Below, piece after piece: positions 37,201-46,857 of a DNA stretch of 64,000 bases; position 1 is the stretch's first letter, and the number at the start of each line of letters is the position of its first letter. Source of the DNA: an uncultured bacterium (lineage in GTDB: Bacteria; Cyanobacteriota; Vampirovibrionia; Gastranaerophilales; Gastranaerophilaceae); NCBI GenBank assembly GCA_949285255.1, contig CASDXV010000011.1, positions 1 through 64,000 on the forward strand, read 5' to 3'. Made by a program: the position numbers and the translations under genes. Below the pieces are notes generated by a model. That model had not been told where the DNA came from and made no database searches. It was given only the letters and a program-made list of their open reading frames with translations.

Positions 37201-37636
37201 TCCGCGCCGTTTACAATGAATGTACCTTTATCAGTCATTGTAGGAATGTCACCAATGTAGACTTCCTGTTCTTTAATTTCCCCGCTATCACGGTTAACAA
37301 GACGCATCATAACACGCAATTGCTTAGCGTAAGTAGCGTCATGGATACGAGCTTCTTCTATTGTATATTTGGGGTTATCAAATGTGTAATTAGGTAAGAA
37401 ATGCAGCTCAAGTCTGCCTGTGTAGTCTTTAATAGGCGAAAAAGAAAGGAATTCTTCCTTTAAACCTTCTTTTAAAAACCACTCAAACGACTTTTTCTGA
37501 ATTTCAATCAAAAACCTTCTTTTAAAAACCACTCAAACGACTTTTTCTGAATTTCAATCAAGTCGGGTAAATCCTTAAGGCGTGTTTCGGGTATGCCCAT
37601 AGGAGTAACTCGGTTCGCATATTTTGTTGTTGACAT
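34272..37636 (-). CDS. rpoB: RNA polymerase beta subunit, frame broken by a 50-bp tandem duplication
   Basis: The catalytic subunit is complete in sequence: fork and rifampicin regions ([30 protein letters not shown]), [10 protein letters not shown], and [19 protein letters not shown] at the C-terminus. The natural start is ATG 37636 with an AGAGGT Shine-Dalgarno ([17 protein letters not shown]). An exact duplication of 37462-37511 as 37512-37561 shifts the frame: translation from 37636 stops after 42 codons (TGA at 37508-37510). The main frame is open only from a GTG at 37532. Removing one copy restores a 1104-aa protein of normal length. Because rpoB is essential, an assembly error or a clonal mutation is likely. 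Upstream ribosomal protein genes are absent. Confidence 0.93.
37462..37561. repeat. Exact 50-bp tandem duplication inside rpoB
   Basis: 37462-37511 and 37512-37561 are identical; flanking bases differ on both sides. The unit encodes [16 protein letters not shown] in the rpoB frame. 50 is not a multiple of 3, hence the frameshift. Confidence 0.97.
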
Positions 37637-37856
37637 CTAAGTACCTCTAATATATGTAATTACAATTAAATTTTAAAACAGCTGTTAATGGTATAATTCT
37701 TTCTTGAGCTTAAATTTTGCAAAAAATGATTTTTTCCCATCCTGCAATATCCTAGTCAGACATACTAAATCATATCTGCTAAATACCGCCAGTCAAGAGC
37801 AAAATTTTACATATCTTTACATTTTATGGTAAAATTTTAATAAGGAATTTTATTCA

Positions 37857-38513
37857 ATGAAAAAAATAATACTCACAGCAATATTTTTACTCATATTTAC
37901 CCTTAAATCAAACGCCGATGTTACTCCTCAGTACTTAGGCTCTGTTTATCACTGGGGAATTGGTGTAGCGCAAACGGGTAAAGATATAAAAATTTATGAC
38001 ACAAATGAAAAAAATGCCAAACTTCAAGCCAATATTATCTGGAATGAATTTGGCAAAGTTGAGTGCAAAAATACTAAAATGAGCTGCGAGGCGCGTGAGA
38101 TGTTCCTTGGTTTTGCACCTGAAAATTCTGTAGCACTTTTCTCTGTTGAAGATGAAACGGACGAGTGGATAAAAATCTGTTATAACCAAAAAAGAAAGCT
38201 CTTTGGCTGGGTTAAAAAAGACAAAGATACAAAATACCTCAGCTGGAGCGAGTTTTTAATAAGTTACGGCAAAAAATACGGCATGTATTTATTTAGAGAT
38301 GTGCCGAAGGATTTTAAAAGGTTATATGCCGCGCCAAACATTGAAAGCGGATGTGTGGACAGTTTCTTTCTTGCAAATCATATAAGCCCTTGGCTTGTAA
38401 GCGGCAATTGGGTTCTTGTAAAAGTAGAAAATTATGACGATAAACAAAAAACCGGCTGGCTTCGCTTCAGAAGCGACACCGGTCGGCTTTTTGGTTTTGT
38501 GAATTTAAAATAA
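37857..38513 (+). CDS. Exported protein, possible SH3-like fold
   Basis: 218 aa. It has a signal peptide (1-20, ending SNA). The mature protein has features of bacterial SH3-type beta barrels: IKIYDTNEKNAKL (a typical SH3b opening strand), WIKICYNQKRKLFGWVKK, and a closing GWLRFRSDTGRLFGFVNL. Conserved cysteines C62, C68 and C114 may form disulfides. No catalytic motif is seen. It is divergent from rpoB and convergent with the giant GH13 gene. AAGGA precedes ATG. The function is unknown. Confidence 0.8.
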   Translation: MKKIILTAIFLLIFTLKSNADVTPQYLGSVYHWGIGVAQTGKDIKIYDTNEKNAKLQANIIWNEFGKVECKNTKMSCEAREMFLGFAPENSVALFSVEDETDEWIKICYNQKRKLFGWVKKDKDTKYLSWSEFLISYGKKYGMYLFRDVPKDFKRLYAAPNIESGCVDSFFLANHISPWLVSGNWVLVKVENYDDKQKTGWLRFRSDTGRLFGFVNLK

Positions 38514-41500
38514 TTATGCCGCAAAAAATCTGCTCATAATTTCCTGATGAGATACTTTGCCTATATTTACAGGTTTATAGAAAGTTGTTACCGTATCATT
38601 AATAACAATCTTTTTATTATCTTCACGCCTCAACTTGCCGTCAGATACAATGTATTTAACGGGGCTACCGTTAGAATCAACTTCATCAACAAATTTTCCG
38701 CCGATATAATTTCCGTTCTTATCGTATTCTTTTTGATAAACCTTTCTGTATAAATAGCTTTTATCCGTACAGTATTGGACACCATTTTCGTCTTTAAGAT
38801 TTATGCTTACAACTTCTACTTTTGCATCCTCATCCATTTTTGAATACGGGTCTTTTGTCATACCGACATTTGAGAACACATGCAATACGTTTGAACCTTT
38901 ATCATCGTATTTAAGCATTGCATAAAGGTCGTTTGTACCCTGAGGAAGTGAAATAGGCATGCCACCTGCAATTGCAGACAGTCCGTATTGTTTGTATAAA
39001 CCGGCACTTGCCTGCATTCTGTCATAGTACTCGCGTATTTCAGGCTTATATTCTTTTGAATCCCTTTGTATCCATTCATGGCGAACCAAATTTCTGTTTG
39101 CAACAGAAATATTTTTCGAAGCATACTCATAACCGGTTAAACCCATATTATCCCCAGCATAGAAGAACGGAGTACCTGTTATTGAGCTTAGAAAATCTGA
39201 CATTTTTGTCATTTTCTGAAGTGCGGGCTCCATAGCTGTACTAAATACAGAATTTTCAAGCTTCTTGCTTTCTTCTTCACTGAACCACTCTTTTTCATCA
39301 CGTTCAGCTATATATTTTGCCTGTTCCATAATATCTTTTATCGATATATCAAACGGATTTTGACCAAATGATTCGGCACGAAGATAATCAGGATGAATTT
39401 TTATTTTAAATTCACCCATAGCTAAATCTGCTATGGCTTCATTTATTATTTCAAGTTTTTCGGGTTTAAATTTCAACTCTTTTGCAAAAGCACTTCTTAA
39501 AAAGTCAGCAACTACAACTGCTTTTGAGCTTATTTTGTCATAATTATCGGGCTCTTTACCAAAAACTCTTATCGCAGCTTGTTTTGCACGTCTTATATCA
39601 TCTTCGTTTGTATCAGAACCTGAATTAATACCAAATCTTGAAAGATATGCACCCATATCAAGCGCAAGACAGAAAAGCGCCAGAGGCTTATCGTGGTTAT
39701 CTACAAACACATGGCTATGGGTTAAATACAATAGTGGCCCTGACTTGAGAAATTTGTCAATATTTTTCTTAAGTGAGTCCATATTAGCAAAATCACCAGT
39801 AATATTGCCTTTTTCAAAGTTTTGACCAAACAAGTTGGGTGTAAATCCATAGAATATTGAGTAATTTGAACTTGTTGTAGCACCTGTTTTTTCATAGAAC
39901 ATACGCTCTGCTATTTCATGGTTTTTATATTTACCCCAATCTTCAGCTACGAGCTGTTTTGTAAGTTCATTTATTTCAGTTTCGCTCGCACCTTCGCCAA
40001 GAGCAGCAATTGCTTCGTTTCTGTAGTTTTTATTACCTTCATAGAAACTGTAAAGGTCTGTTACCTCAGCAATGATATAAGACGAGGGGTTAATTGCTCT
40101 AACATTTTTAATAAATTCACCCCAAAATTCTATAACATCATCCCAAGAATCTTCAAATGTCCTCAGACCGTTTCTGTTTGTGTTTAAGTCACCTATATCC
40201 TTTGCTGCGTCAAATCTCCAGTTCAATCCGCCGCCTGTAAGCTTCAAAAGATTTTGGGCCATTTGAAATCCGTCTAGTTTATATTTGCTGGCATCCGTAC
40301 TTGCAATTTGTTCGGCCAAATCGGTTTGCTGACCATAAATTGCAGCTTCTCTGTCTAATCTCTTGTAGATGATTTTTCCTAACTGAAGCGCCTCGTCTTT
40401 GAAATTGCCGGATGGCATAACACCTGCTTCGTAAGGAGAGCGTTCTCTCATGGCTTTTGAAACTTTAATGGTACCGTCTTTTGAATCAATATAGGCACTA
40501 TCTTGAGGGAACATTGCCTTTAATATCGCATAACTTAAAATTTTTGGCACTAGAATATTTGCCATATACTGACCATACGTTGTAAGTTTTACACCGTTAT
40601 TAGCTTCTTCGGGATTATTTGTTTCGGTTGATAAAACATCGTTTACTTCGCTTGTAGGTTCAATTATAGCTTCAGGAGTACAGCCGTCAAGTCTTCTTAG
40701 AGTTTCTATTGTGAAATTAAAGAGTCTGTTTTTAACTTGCGGTGTTTTCATATACTCTGAAAACTCAGGCATAGAGAAAATCGCTTGGATTTGAGGAGAA
40801 ACATCAAGCGTTTCAAATCTGAAATTGTCTATGATGTTGTTAACATGAGCCTTAGCACTTACCACAAGAGCATTTGAATTAGGTTCATCAGAGCAGGCTC
40901 TCTCAAGAGCAAGTTGTAATTCTTGAGGAGTTACTCCGTTTTTTTGAGCAATATCGGCTACAAGTTTTCTGCCTTTTTCACCCTTAGAGAAACACTGAGC
41001 AAGATATTCAAATAAAGCGTCATGAGCAAATTGCGTCCAGTATGTTGCAGCAGAATATAAATGTTCCCTTGCATTATAATACCCTTCAACATTGCCTTCC
41101 ATGACATTAGGGTTTGAAAGATTCATTTTGACAATATCGACATTGCCATCCCAGAAGTTTGCACCGCCAGAACGGCCTTTTCTTACTATGTCATAGTTTT
41201 TAAAAGAGAAAAATGAATCAAGTTTATCCTTAATTTCAGGGTCATTAAGCATTTTACGCGAATAGCCGCTAAATCTTTGACGAACACTCTTATCAGAATA
41301 GTCCAGTTCAAAATAATATGGTATAACTGAGTCTTGATGAGTTGTTATGTCAAAATGGTCTTTAGAATTAGAATTTGCATATCTTTTAATCAGATTTTTT
41401 GAATCAAATTGCTGGTCTCTACTTGCAAGTCTATCATCAAAGAACTGAATATAGCTTGGTTTTTTAGGGTTATAGTCTTTTGTACCCCTCGGGTTTACTA

Positions 41501-42479
41501 TCTTAAAACCGATATGCTCCATTGCCTTTTCACGTTTTGGATTTGAAGATTGTATAGAGTCGGGAAGAACACCCAATTTCAATCTTCCGTTTATCTTAAA
41601 CCAATGGTAAAACGGTGAGTCTTTACCATATTTCAAAACATTTTGAAACATCGGACTTTGAATACTTTGAGAAGTAAAAGCACCGTCTGCTATGTAGCCT
41701 TTACCTTCTTTGTAAAGGTCTATAAGGACTTCTCTAAATTTAGAAGCAGATGGGACTTGAAAGAAATTTTCACCCCAGTATTTATGCGATGACTTAGAGT
41801 CTCTGCCAAAATAAGGGTTTGTCATTACATATCTGTATGGTTCAAGTTCATCTCTGTATTTAACAATACTGTCCAAATCACCGCCTGCTTTATTAAAATG
41901 GTTTCTTACAAAAGAAGAGCGGTCAATCCCTTGGCTGTCAAACGAATCGTAGAAAATATGAGCAGCAGAACCGGATTTAGGTGTTACACTCATATTATTT
42001 GATATAACAGTGAAATCTCCGTATTTCGATTGCACTTTTACACCGGGGTCATTAATGTAGCCAAGCGTTTCAAGGTTATCAAAGGGGCTTTCGTTACTAT
42101 CAGGGTCAATATTGCGGGAGGCATTCAGGGCTTGGTTTTTATCAACCAATCTAAACCTGTAACCCATAAACTCACTATCTTCAGGGTTGCTTATAATAAT
42201 AGTTCTGGGGTACTCTGATGTTCCCAAGTCTCTTAGTTCTTTATATGATTTATTAAGGGTAAAGGGTTCTGTAATACTTGTGTCAAGCTCAAATCCTCCG
42301 TTACCGTCTTCCTTAACGGCACAAAGTTCAAGAACAAGAGCGTATTTACTTTTATCATATGGAGGCGCATAAAACTTATAAACATCCTCAAAGTCATTAT
42401 CATAGCCTCTTTTTAAGCCACCAAATGAAGTATTGTTTTTATTATCTGCCTTCTGCAGTTCTATTGCTGAGATTTTCAC
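38514..42479 (-). CDS. Giant GH13 enzyme with SFGG tag and a very long insertion
   Basis: 1321 aa. There is no signal peptide; the N-terminus has NTSFGGLKRG (16-25). The GH13 active-site set is complete but widely spaced: strand 3 region GYIADGAFT (261-269), strand 4 nucleophile D757 in GLNWRFDAAKD, strand 5 acid/base E805 in YIIAEVTD, strand 7 H929-D930 in VDNHDKP, then TPFFYAGDNMG. About 490 residues separate strands 3 and 4, far more than a usual domain B. The C-terminus is a beta-sandwich-like region. The likely substrate is an alpha-glucan; hydrolase and transferase cannot be separated. The start is GTG. It is the last gene of the membrane-protein/GH13 run, 117 bp after the previous GH13 gene. 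Confidence 0.88.
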   Translation of the reverse strand: MKISAIELQKADNKNNTSFGGLKRGYDNDFEDVYKFYAPPYDKSKYALVLELCAVKEDGNGGFELDTSITEPFTLNKSYKELRDLGTSEYPRTIIISNPEDSEFMGYRFRLVDKNQALNASRNIDPDSNESPFDNLETLGYINDPGVKVQSKYGDFTVISNNMSVTPKSGSAAHIFYDSFDSQGIDRSSFVRNHFNKAGGDLDSIVKYRDELEPYRYVMTNPYFGRDSKSSHKYWGENFFQVPSASKFREVLIDLYKEGKGYIADGAFTSQSIQSPMFQNVLKYGKDSPFYHWFKINGRLKLGVLPDSIQSSNPKREKAMEHIGFKIVNPRGTKDYNPKKPSYIQFFDDRLASRDQQFDSKNLIKRYANSNSKDHFDITTHQDSVIPYYFELDYSDKSVRQRFSGYSRKMLNDPEIKDKLDSFFSFKNYDIVRKGRSGGANFWDGNVDIVKMNLSNPNVMEGNVEGYYNAREHLYSAATYWTQFAHDALFEYLAQCFSKGEKGRKLVADIAQKNGVTPQELQLALERACSDEPNSNALVVSAKAHVNNIIDNFRFETLDVSPQIQAIFSMPEFSEYMKTPQVKNRLFNFTIETLRRLDGCTPEAIIEPTSEVNDVLSTETNNPEEANNGVKLTTYGQYMANILVPKILSYAILKAMFPQDSAYIDSKDGTIKVSKAMRERSPYEAGVMPSGNFKDEALQLGKIIYKRLDREAAIYGQQTDLAEQIASTDASKYKLDGFQMAQNLLKLTGGGLNWRFDAAKDIGDLNTNRNGLRTFEDSWDDVIEFWGEFIKNVRAINPSSYIIAEVTDLYSFYEGNKNYRNEAIAALGEGASETEINELTKQLVAEDWGKYKNHEIAERMFYEKTGATTSSNYSIFYGFTPNLFGQNFEKGNITGDFANMDSLKKNIDKFLKSGPLLYLTHSHVFVDNHDKPLALFCLALDMGAYLSRFGINSGSDTNEDDIRRAKQAAIRVFGKEPDNYDKISSKAVVVADFLRSAFAKELKFKPEKLEIINEAIADLAMGEFKIKIHPDYLRAESFGQNPFDISIKDIMEQAKYIAERDEKEWFSEEESKKLENSVFSTAMEPALQKMTKMSDFLSSITGTPFFYAGDNMGLTGYEYASKNISVANRNLVRHEWIQRDSKEYKPEIREYYDRMQASAGLYKQYGLSAIAGGMPISLPQGTNDLYAMLKYDDKGSNVLHVFSNVGMTKDPYSKMDEDAKVEVVSINLKDENGVQYCTDKSYLYRKVYQKEYDKNGNYIGGKFVDEVDSNGSPVKYIVSDGKLRREDNKKIVINDTVTTFYKPVNIGKVSHQEIMSRFFAA

Positions 42480-42596
42480 AGTACTTACCCTTATTGTTCC
42501 CTTTATTTTTTACAAAACATCTGAAAGGATAAAATTGCCTAAATATACAATTTTATTTTGCAGATATTTAAAAAACTTAACTACAACATCATGAGC

Positions 42597-44366
42597 TTAA
42601 AAATTTTGCTGCATAACATTTTCAGGTTTTGATAATTTCTCAATATCAGGTGTATCAATTTCAAATACATGTGCTCTTAGGGGCCCTAAATCAACCGTCA
42701 TTGAACCGTTAGCTTTTTGGAAATAGCTCGGTTGAGAATAATCAGGTACGAGATTATCCAGCTTTTGGTCAGCCTTAAAGCCAGGAATATTAATCTTTGC
42801 ACTTGTTCTTAAGTTAGCATTTCTGTTACCGACAAAAAGAAGTGTTTTGCCGTCTTTATGTCTTGCATATGCAATAATTTCAGGGTTATTTGTTTCAAGT
42901 TTGATAAACGAACCATGTTGAATAAGGTCTTTGTATTTATCATTATTTCTTACAGCAAGAGAAGATTTAATAAACTCTTGAATTTGCGGGAAATCACCGC
43001 CCGGTTTTCTTGAGAAGTTAAATATATCCAATCTGCCCTTATGAACCGTGCACTCATCGTTATCTGTTTGAGATGTAGGAGATTTAGCATGGTCATACGG
43101 GTATAAGAAATAATCACCTGTTTGAACACCGTCTATAAAATACGGGTTTACCATAGGAAGAGTAGATTGCATAGCGGTTGTAAACATAACCCATGGAGCA
43201 CCGCCGTAGTACATGGGGCTTTGGTCATCATGAGTTGTCATCGAACCGATAAGAGATTTTGGCTCTTTCATTCTGTTGGACATATCAATGTTATCTCTCA
43301 TATAGTTAAAGAGGTCATCTGCTTTTGTCCATTGGTTAAATATGTGGAATTGACCATAGTAAGAGTTAAATCCGCCTCTTAGCTGGTCTTCAGGTCTATC
43401 ATAGGGCATATTAAGCTGAGGTGAAGCATCTTCATATGTGTAAGATTCTGCCAACCAGCCAAATTGAGGGTCAACAGAGTGAGAATAAGGAATAATAACA
43501 TTCCAGAACTCAATTGGTTTTGCACGGGACACATCGGCTCTTATACCGTCTATTCCAAGCTCAACACAGGCATCAACGTATTTTTTGTGCATATCAAGAA
43601 GCGCAGGGTTGAGTTTTCTTTTTGCTTCATCATCCCAAACCCTAAACATTCTGATATCTTGCCAGCCTTGAGGAGTTTTATCTTGCCCGTCTTTTTCTTT
43701 TGCCATTAATTCAGGATGTCTTCTTGAAAAATCTAAACTGGCACAAGAGGGTAAATCAAGCATTACTGAAATTCCGCGCTTATGGCATTCATCAATAAAG
43801 ATTTTGAAATGGTCCCAAGCACTGCCCTCTACATTAGGGTCTTTTAAATTAGGGTCAACTGCAAGCTTGCCATCATCTTCAATGAATCTGTCAGGAGCAT
43901 ACAAAGAACCTGCCGTACCCATAGCAAGGGTTTTACCTGTCGGGTGAATGGGTAGAATATGAAGGGTATTTATACCCATTGCTTTTATTTCGTCAAGTCT
44001 TTCTATTGCATTAATAAAGTTACCTGATTCTTCACCTATTTGAATAAGGCCATTGCCGTCAATGTCTTTAGCATTCATAGTTCTTGGCACAACACCCAAG
44101 ATGTTTGCTTCATTATTTTTAAGCATATCTTTAAAGTGATTTTGCCATTGGATATTTTGCACTGAAGCCATATCGCCCACAGCAGCTACATTTGAAGAGG
44201 GTAAAATCTGGCTTGATTGCTTAATAATATATTTGCTCAAAAGCGGATTATATGGAGTCTTTTGAGCTTCGTTTGATGTTTGCTCATAAGTGTTTGCAAC
44301 TTGTTCTTTTTTATAAGTTGTTTGAGGTATTAAGTAGCGATTTGTTGATATATTATTTACTTGCAT
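42597..44366 (-). CDS. GH13 alpha-amylase-family enzyme
   Basis: 589 aa, no signal peptide. The catalytic residues are in order: strand 2-3 VMLDLPSC (D204, a variant of DLVxNH), nucleophile D278 in GIDGIRADVS, acid/base E307 in GWLAESYT, and H379-D380 in SMTTHDDQSP. An EF-hand-like loop DIDGNGLIQIGEE (101-113) suggests calcium binding. A C-terminal all-beta domain ends near residue 575. The AESYT/THDDQ pattern fits transferase or debranching-type members as well as amylases. Its start overlaps the upstream 834-aa membrane protein gene by 14 nt, so translation is coupled. Confidence 0.92.
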   Translation of the reverse strand: MQVNNISTNRYLIPQTTYKKEQVANTYEQTSNEAQKTPYNPLLSKYIIKQSSQILPSSNVAAVGDMASVQNIQWQNHFKDMLKNNEANILGVVPRTMNAKDIDGNGLIQIGEESGNFINAIERLDEIKAMGINTLHILPIHPTGKTLAMGTAGSLYAPDRFIEDDGKLAVDPNLKDPNVEGSAWDHFKIFIDECHKRGISVMLDLPSCASLDFSRRHPELMAKEKDGQDKTPQGWQDIRMFRVWDDEAKRKLNPALLDMHKKYVDACVELGIDGIRADVSRAKPIEFWNVIIPYSHSVDPQFGWLAESYTYEDASPQLNMPYDRPEDQLRGGFNSYYGQFHIFNQWTKADDLFNYMRDNIDMSNRMKEPKSLIGSMTTHDDQSPMYYGGAPWVMFTTAMQSTLPMVNPYFIDGVQTGDYFLYPYDHAKSPTSQTDNDECTVHKGRLDIFNFSRKPGGDFPQIQEFIKSSLAVRNNDKYKDLIQHGSFIKLETNNPEIIAYARHKDGKTLLFVGNRNANLRTSAKINIPGFKADQKLDNLVPDYSQPSYFQKANGSMTVDLGPLRAHVFEIDTPDIEKLSKPENVMQQNF

Positions 44367-46857
44367 CTACCCCTCCTTGAGCACTTTTTTCTTTTTTATA
44401 CAGGTGCTCATGTTTAACTTTTCCAAAGAACATTTGAGAAACAAGAGTTATTCCAAGAACTGCTATACCAATACCGCCAAATGTCTTGAGCCATGTTTTA
44501 TCGTTAAATTTCTGGCTTGCGGTTTCCATAAACAATTCACTTACGGATTTACCGACCATTGAGTATTGAGTCTTCTGACAAACATCTATTCCGCCTTGAA
44601 GAGTATGTCCTTGTCTTGCCAAATCTGCTGCGCTTGCATAGATATTATATATATTCCTTCTTGTTGCATTCAGAGAATCAAGCATCTTTTTGTCACAGTT
44701 TTCAATAGTTGCCTTGCTCATACCAAACAACGGTTTCTTGTCTTCGCCAAGCTTATCTGAAATACCAAATAAAAGTTTAATTACTTTTGGCGCTTCAATA
44801 CCGTTACCGTCCATGTAGAACTTATTTGACAAGTCATTCATAGTGCCGTCATAGATAATATCTCTACAAATTTTCTTAACTTGTTCAAATACATCCTCAC
44901 TGCCGCCAAGTTCTTTCCAGAAAGCTTCAAGCTCACCTGTTTGTATTCTCTTTTCTAAGTCAGCTGCAAGAATATATCTGTGTCCTGTTGCTTTTATGCC
45001 TGCACCTTTTTCTTGTACAAAAAGCTTGATAACTTTTTCGTACAATGGCATTTTACTCATTTTATTATCAGTACCAAACTTTGATACTTCTTTTTTATAG
45101 AAAGCAAAGGGGGAATCATCGCTTATTTTACTAAAAGCATTACCTATTGTCCTGTTTGCATAGTCTTCAACTTTTTTAAGAACTTTATCTATTGTTTTTG
45201 ATTCAAGATTAGCTTGTTTTGCAGTAATTGAAGAAATAAAGTCGCCGTATCTGTTGCCTTTATCCTGCGCAACTGATGTAAGTGCTCCAACAAGGTATGA
45301 TTTTGCATTATCGGTAGAATTTCTTGCAATTTTTAAGTCATCCATAGTAGGGCTTAGCTGCTTCATAAATTCATTCAAAGAATCAAGGTGCAACATAGTA
45401 TGTACTGATTCATATTTTTGACCTACAAGACCATTGATAAAATCATCTATACCTCTTACCTGAGCGCTTAGAGGTCTTGTTTGAGAATTATAAATCTCAC
45501 CTATTGATTGGCAAAATTCTTCAACAATGCGAGGGTCAGCATCTTCTCTTTTCAAGAATTGTTTTGCAAGACCCATTATACTGTCTTGAATTTCGCATTT
45601 TTCCTGATTTGCCGTAGCATTTTCAAATGCTCTGCAAAAATCATCAAAAGCAACGATTGTTTTAAATTCGTCGACCTTAACAGATAGCGGGTCAAGTTGA
45701 CGTTTTAAACTTGCAAAAATTTCTGCACCTACAGCAGGCTTTGAGGCTTGAAGGTCAAACTTGCCATGTTCAGCCTTAGTCATTTTTTTCAGTCTTCTCA
45801 TAAACTCGCCGTAGTCAATGCTTGAGGGTACATAGTCACGAGTTTTTAGTGCAGTATAATCTGCTTCAAGTCTTTTTCTGACTCTTGGCGCAAAACTCGA
45901 AAGGTCAGCCACCAAATTGCCATCATCTAAATCTCTTGTAGAAATAAGCTCCCTAAACGGGTCAAGACAAATAGACACATTGCCGAAAAATGCCTTGTCG
46001 GGCTCTTTTGTTCTATCTTCAATAAGTGATTGAAGCTTGTTTACAACCTTGGCGTCAAAATCAGGATTATTCTTAATTCTATCTGCAATAATCGCTTCCA
46101 TGTTATCTACTTCAGATAGGATTTTATTGTATTTAGAGTTTACAAGATATCTTGTAACACCTCTTTCACCAAGATTGCATATCATAGATGTCAAAAGCGG
46201 GCTAAAACCTGCGCTTAGCATCCACAAAGTATTACCCTGAAGAGCAATTGAGCGCATTTTTTCTTTAATCAACTCTTCGCGGTCTTTAACATCTTTTGGA
46301 ACATTAAGCTTGTCACCGACTTTGTTTAAGTCTTCTTTTGACCATAAATCCCATGGTTGATATTGGTTATCTTGGAAGAAAGATTTCTTTCTGCCTTGCG
46401 AATCAACATATTTTTGTCTTATATCAAAACCAAAACGCATTTTCATAGGTTCTGATATAAACAATCTGGGCCACATTGCCATTGATGCAAAAAATGCACC
46501 AAAGCCCAAAAATTCCATTAGACCTTTTGTCGTTGTACCGCGTCTTGTAAACAAGTAAGAAGCAATACCCAAGCCGCCAAGTTTCATGCCAAGGTCGTTA
46601 AATCTTCCAAGTTGGTTATCGTTAGATTCACCTTTTACTAAAGCTTTACCCAATTCTACAACATCTTTTACAGTATCTCCTGCGCCGATTATAACACTTG
46701 ATACGGGATTTCTGCTTTTTAGCAAATAGCCTTTTGCCTTTTGCGGAGCAGTTGAATTAGCATTTAAAACAAAAGCTCTATAGACATCTTGTTTAGCTAT
46801 ATCGTCACGAAGTTTTTCGTATTGTTTATTTAGGATTGAGGAATTAATATCGTTCAT
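44353..46857 (-). CDS. Four-TM membrane protein with large soluble insertion (unknown family)
   Basis: 834 aa. Hydrophobic segments lie at about 90-105, 113-135, 208-228 and 797-815, followed by a basic tail. A long helical soluble region (about 240-790) separates TM3 from TM4. Between TM2 and TM3 a conserved-looking stretch (MRFGFDIRQKY ... QPWDLWSKEDLNKVGDKLNV) parallels the upstream protein (MKTGVDLEMPYRK ... PRWDLINKAG ... YDKIAKKMGF), so the two are paralogs. No enzyme motif is seen. The start overlaps the previous stop as TAATG and the end overlaps the GH13 gene by 14 nt. It may scaffold the GH13 enzymes at the membrane (inference). Confidence 0.85.
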   Translation of the reverse strand: MNDINSSILNKQYEKLRDDIAKQDVYRAFVLNANSTAPQKAKGYLLKSRNPVSSVIIGAGDTVKDVVELGKALVKGESNDNQLGRFNDLGMKLGGLGIASYLFTRRGTTTKGLMEFLGFGAFFASMAMWPRLFISEPMKMRFGFDIRQKYVDSQGRKKSFFQDNQYQPWDLWSKEDLNKVGDKLNVPKDVKDREELIKEKMRSIALQGNTLWMLSAGFSPLLTSMICNLGERGVTRYLVNSKYNKILSEVDNMEAIIADRIKNNPDFDAKVVNKLQSLIEDRTKEPDKAFFGNVSICLDPFRELISTRDLDDGNLVADLSSFAPRVRKRLEADYTALKTRDYVPSSIDYGEFMRRLKKMTKAEHGKFDLQASKPAVGAEIFASLKRQLDPLSVKVDEFKTIVAFDDFCRAFENATANQEKCEIQDSIMGLAKQFLKREDADPRIVEEFCQSIGEIYNSQTRPLSAQVRGIDDFINGLVGQKYESVHTMLHLDSLNEFMKQLSPTMDDLKIARNSTDNAKSYLVGALTSVAQDKGNRYGDFISSITAKQANLESKTIDKVLKKVEDYANRTIGNAFSKISDDSPFAFYKKEVSKFGTDNKMSKMPLYEKVIKLFVQEKGAGIKATGHRYILAADLEKRIQTGELEAFWKELGGSEDVFEQVKKICRDIIYDGTMNDLSNKFYMDGNGIEAPKVIKLLFGISDKLGEDKKPLFGMSKATIENCDKKMLDSLNATRRNIYNIYASAADLARQGHTLQGGIDVCQKTQYSMVGKSVSELFMETASQKFNDKTWLKTFGGIGIAVLGITLVSQMFFGKVKHEHLYKKEKSAQGGVDASK

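Noticed and set aside
37462-37561. Programmed frameshift or phase-variation switch in rpoB
   Set aside because: A single 50-bp duplication of coding sequence has no slippery motif, and phase variation of an essential gene is implausible; an assembly error or mutation is simpler.
38450-38505. GC-rich hairpin with following T run at the end of the 37857 gene, considered as a terminator
   Set aside because: The strong part (TCGCTT/AAGCGA) is not adjacent to the T run and the outer arms do not pair properly; it lies within the coding sequence.
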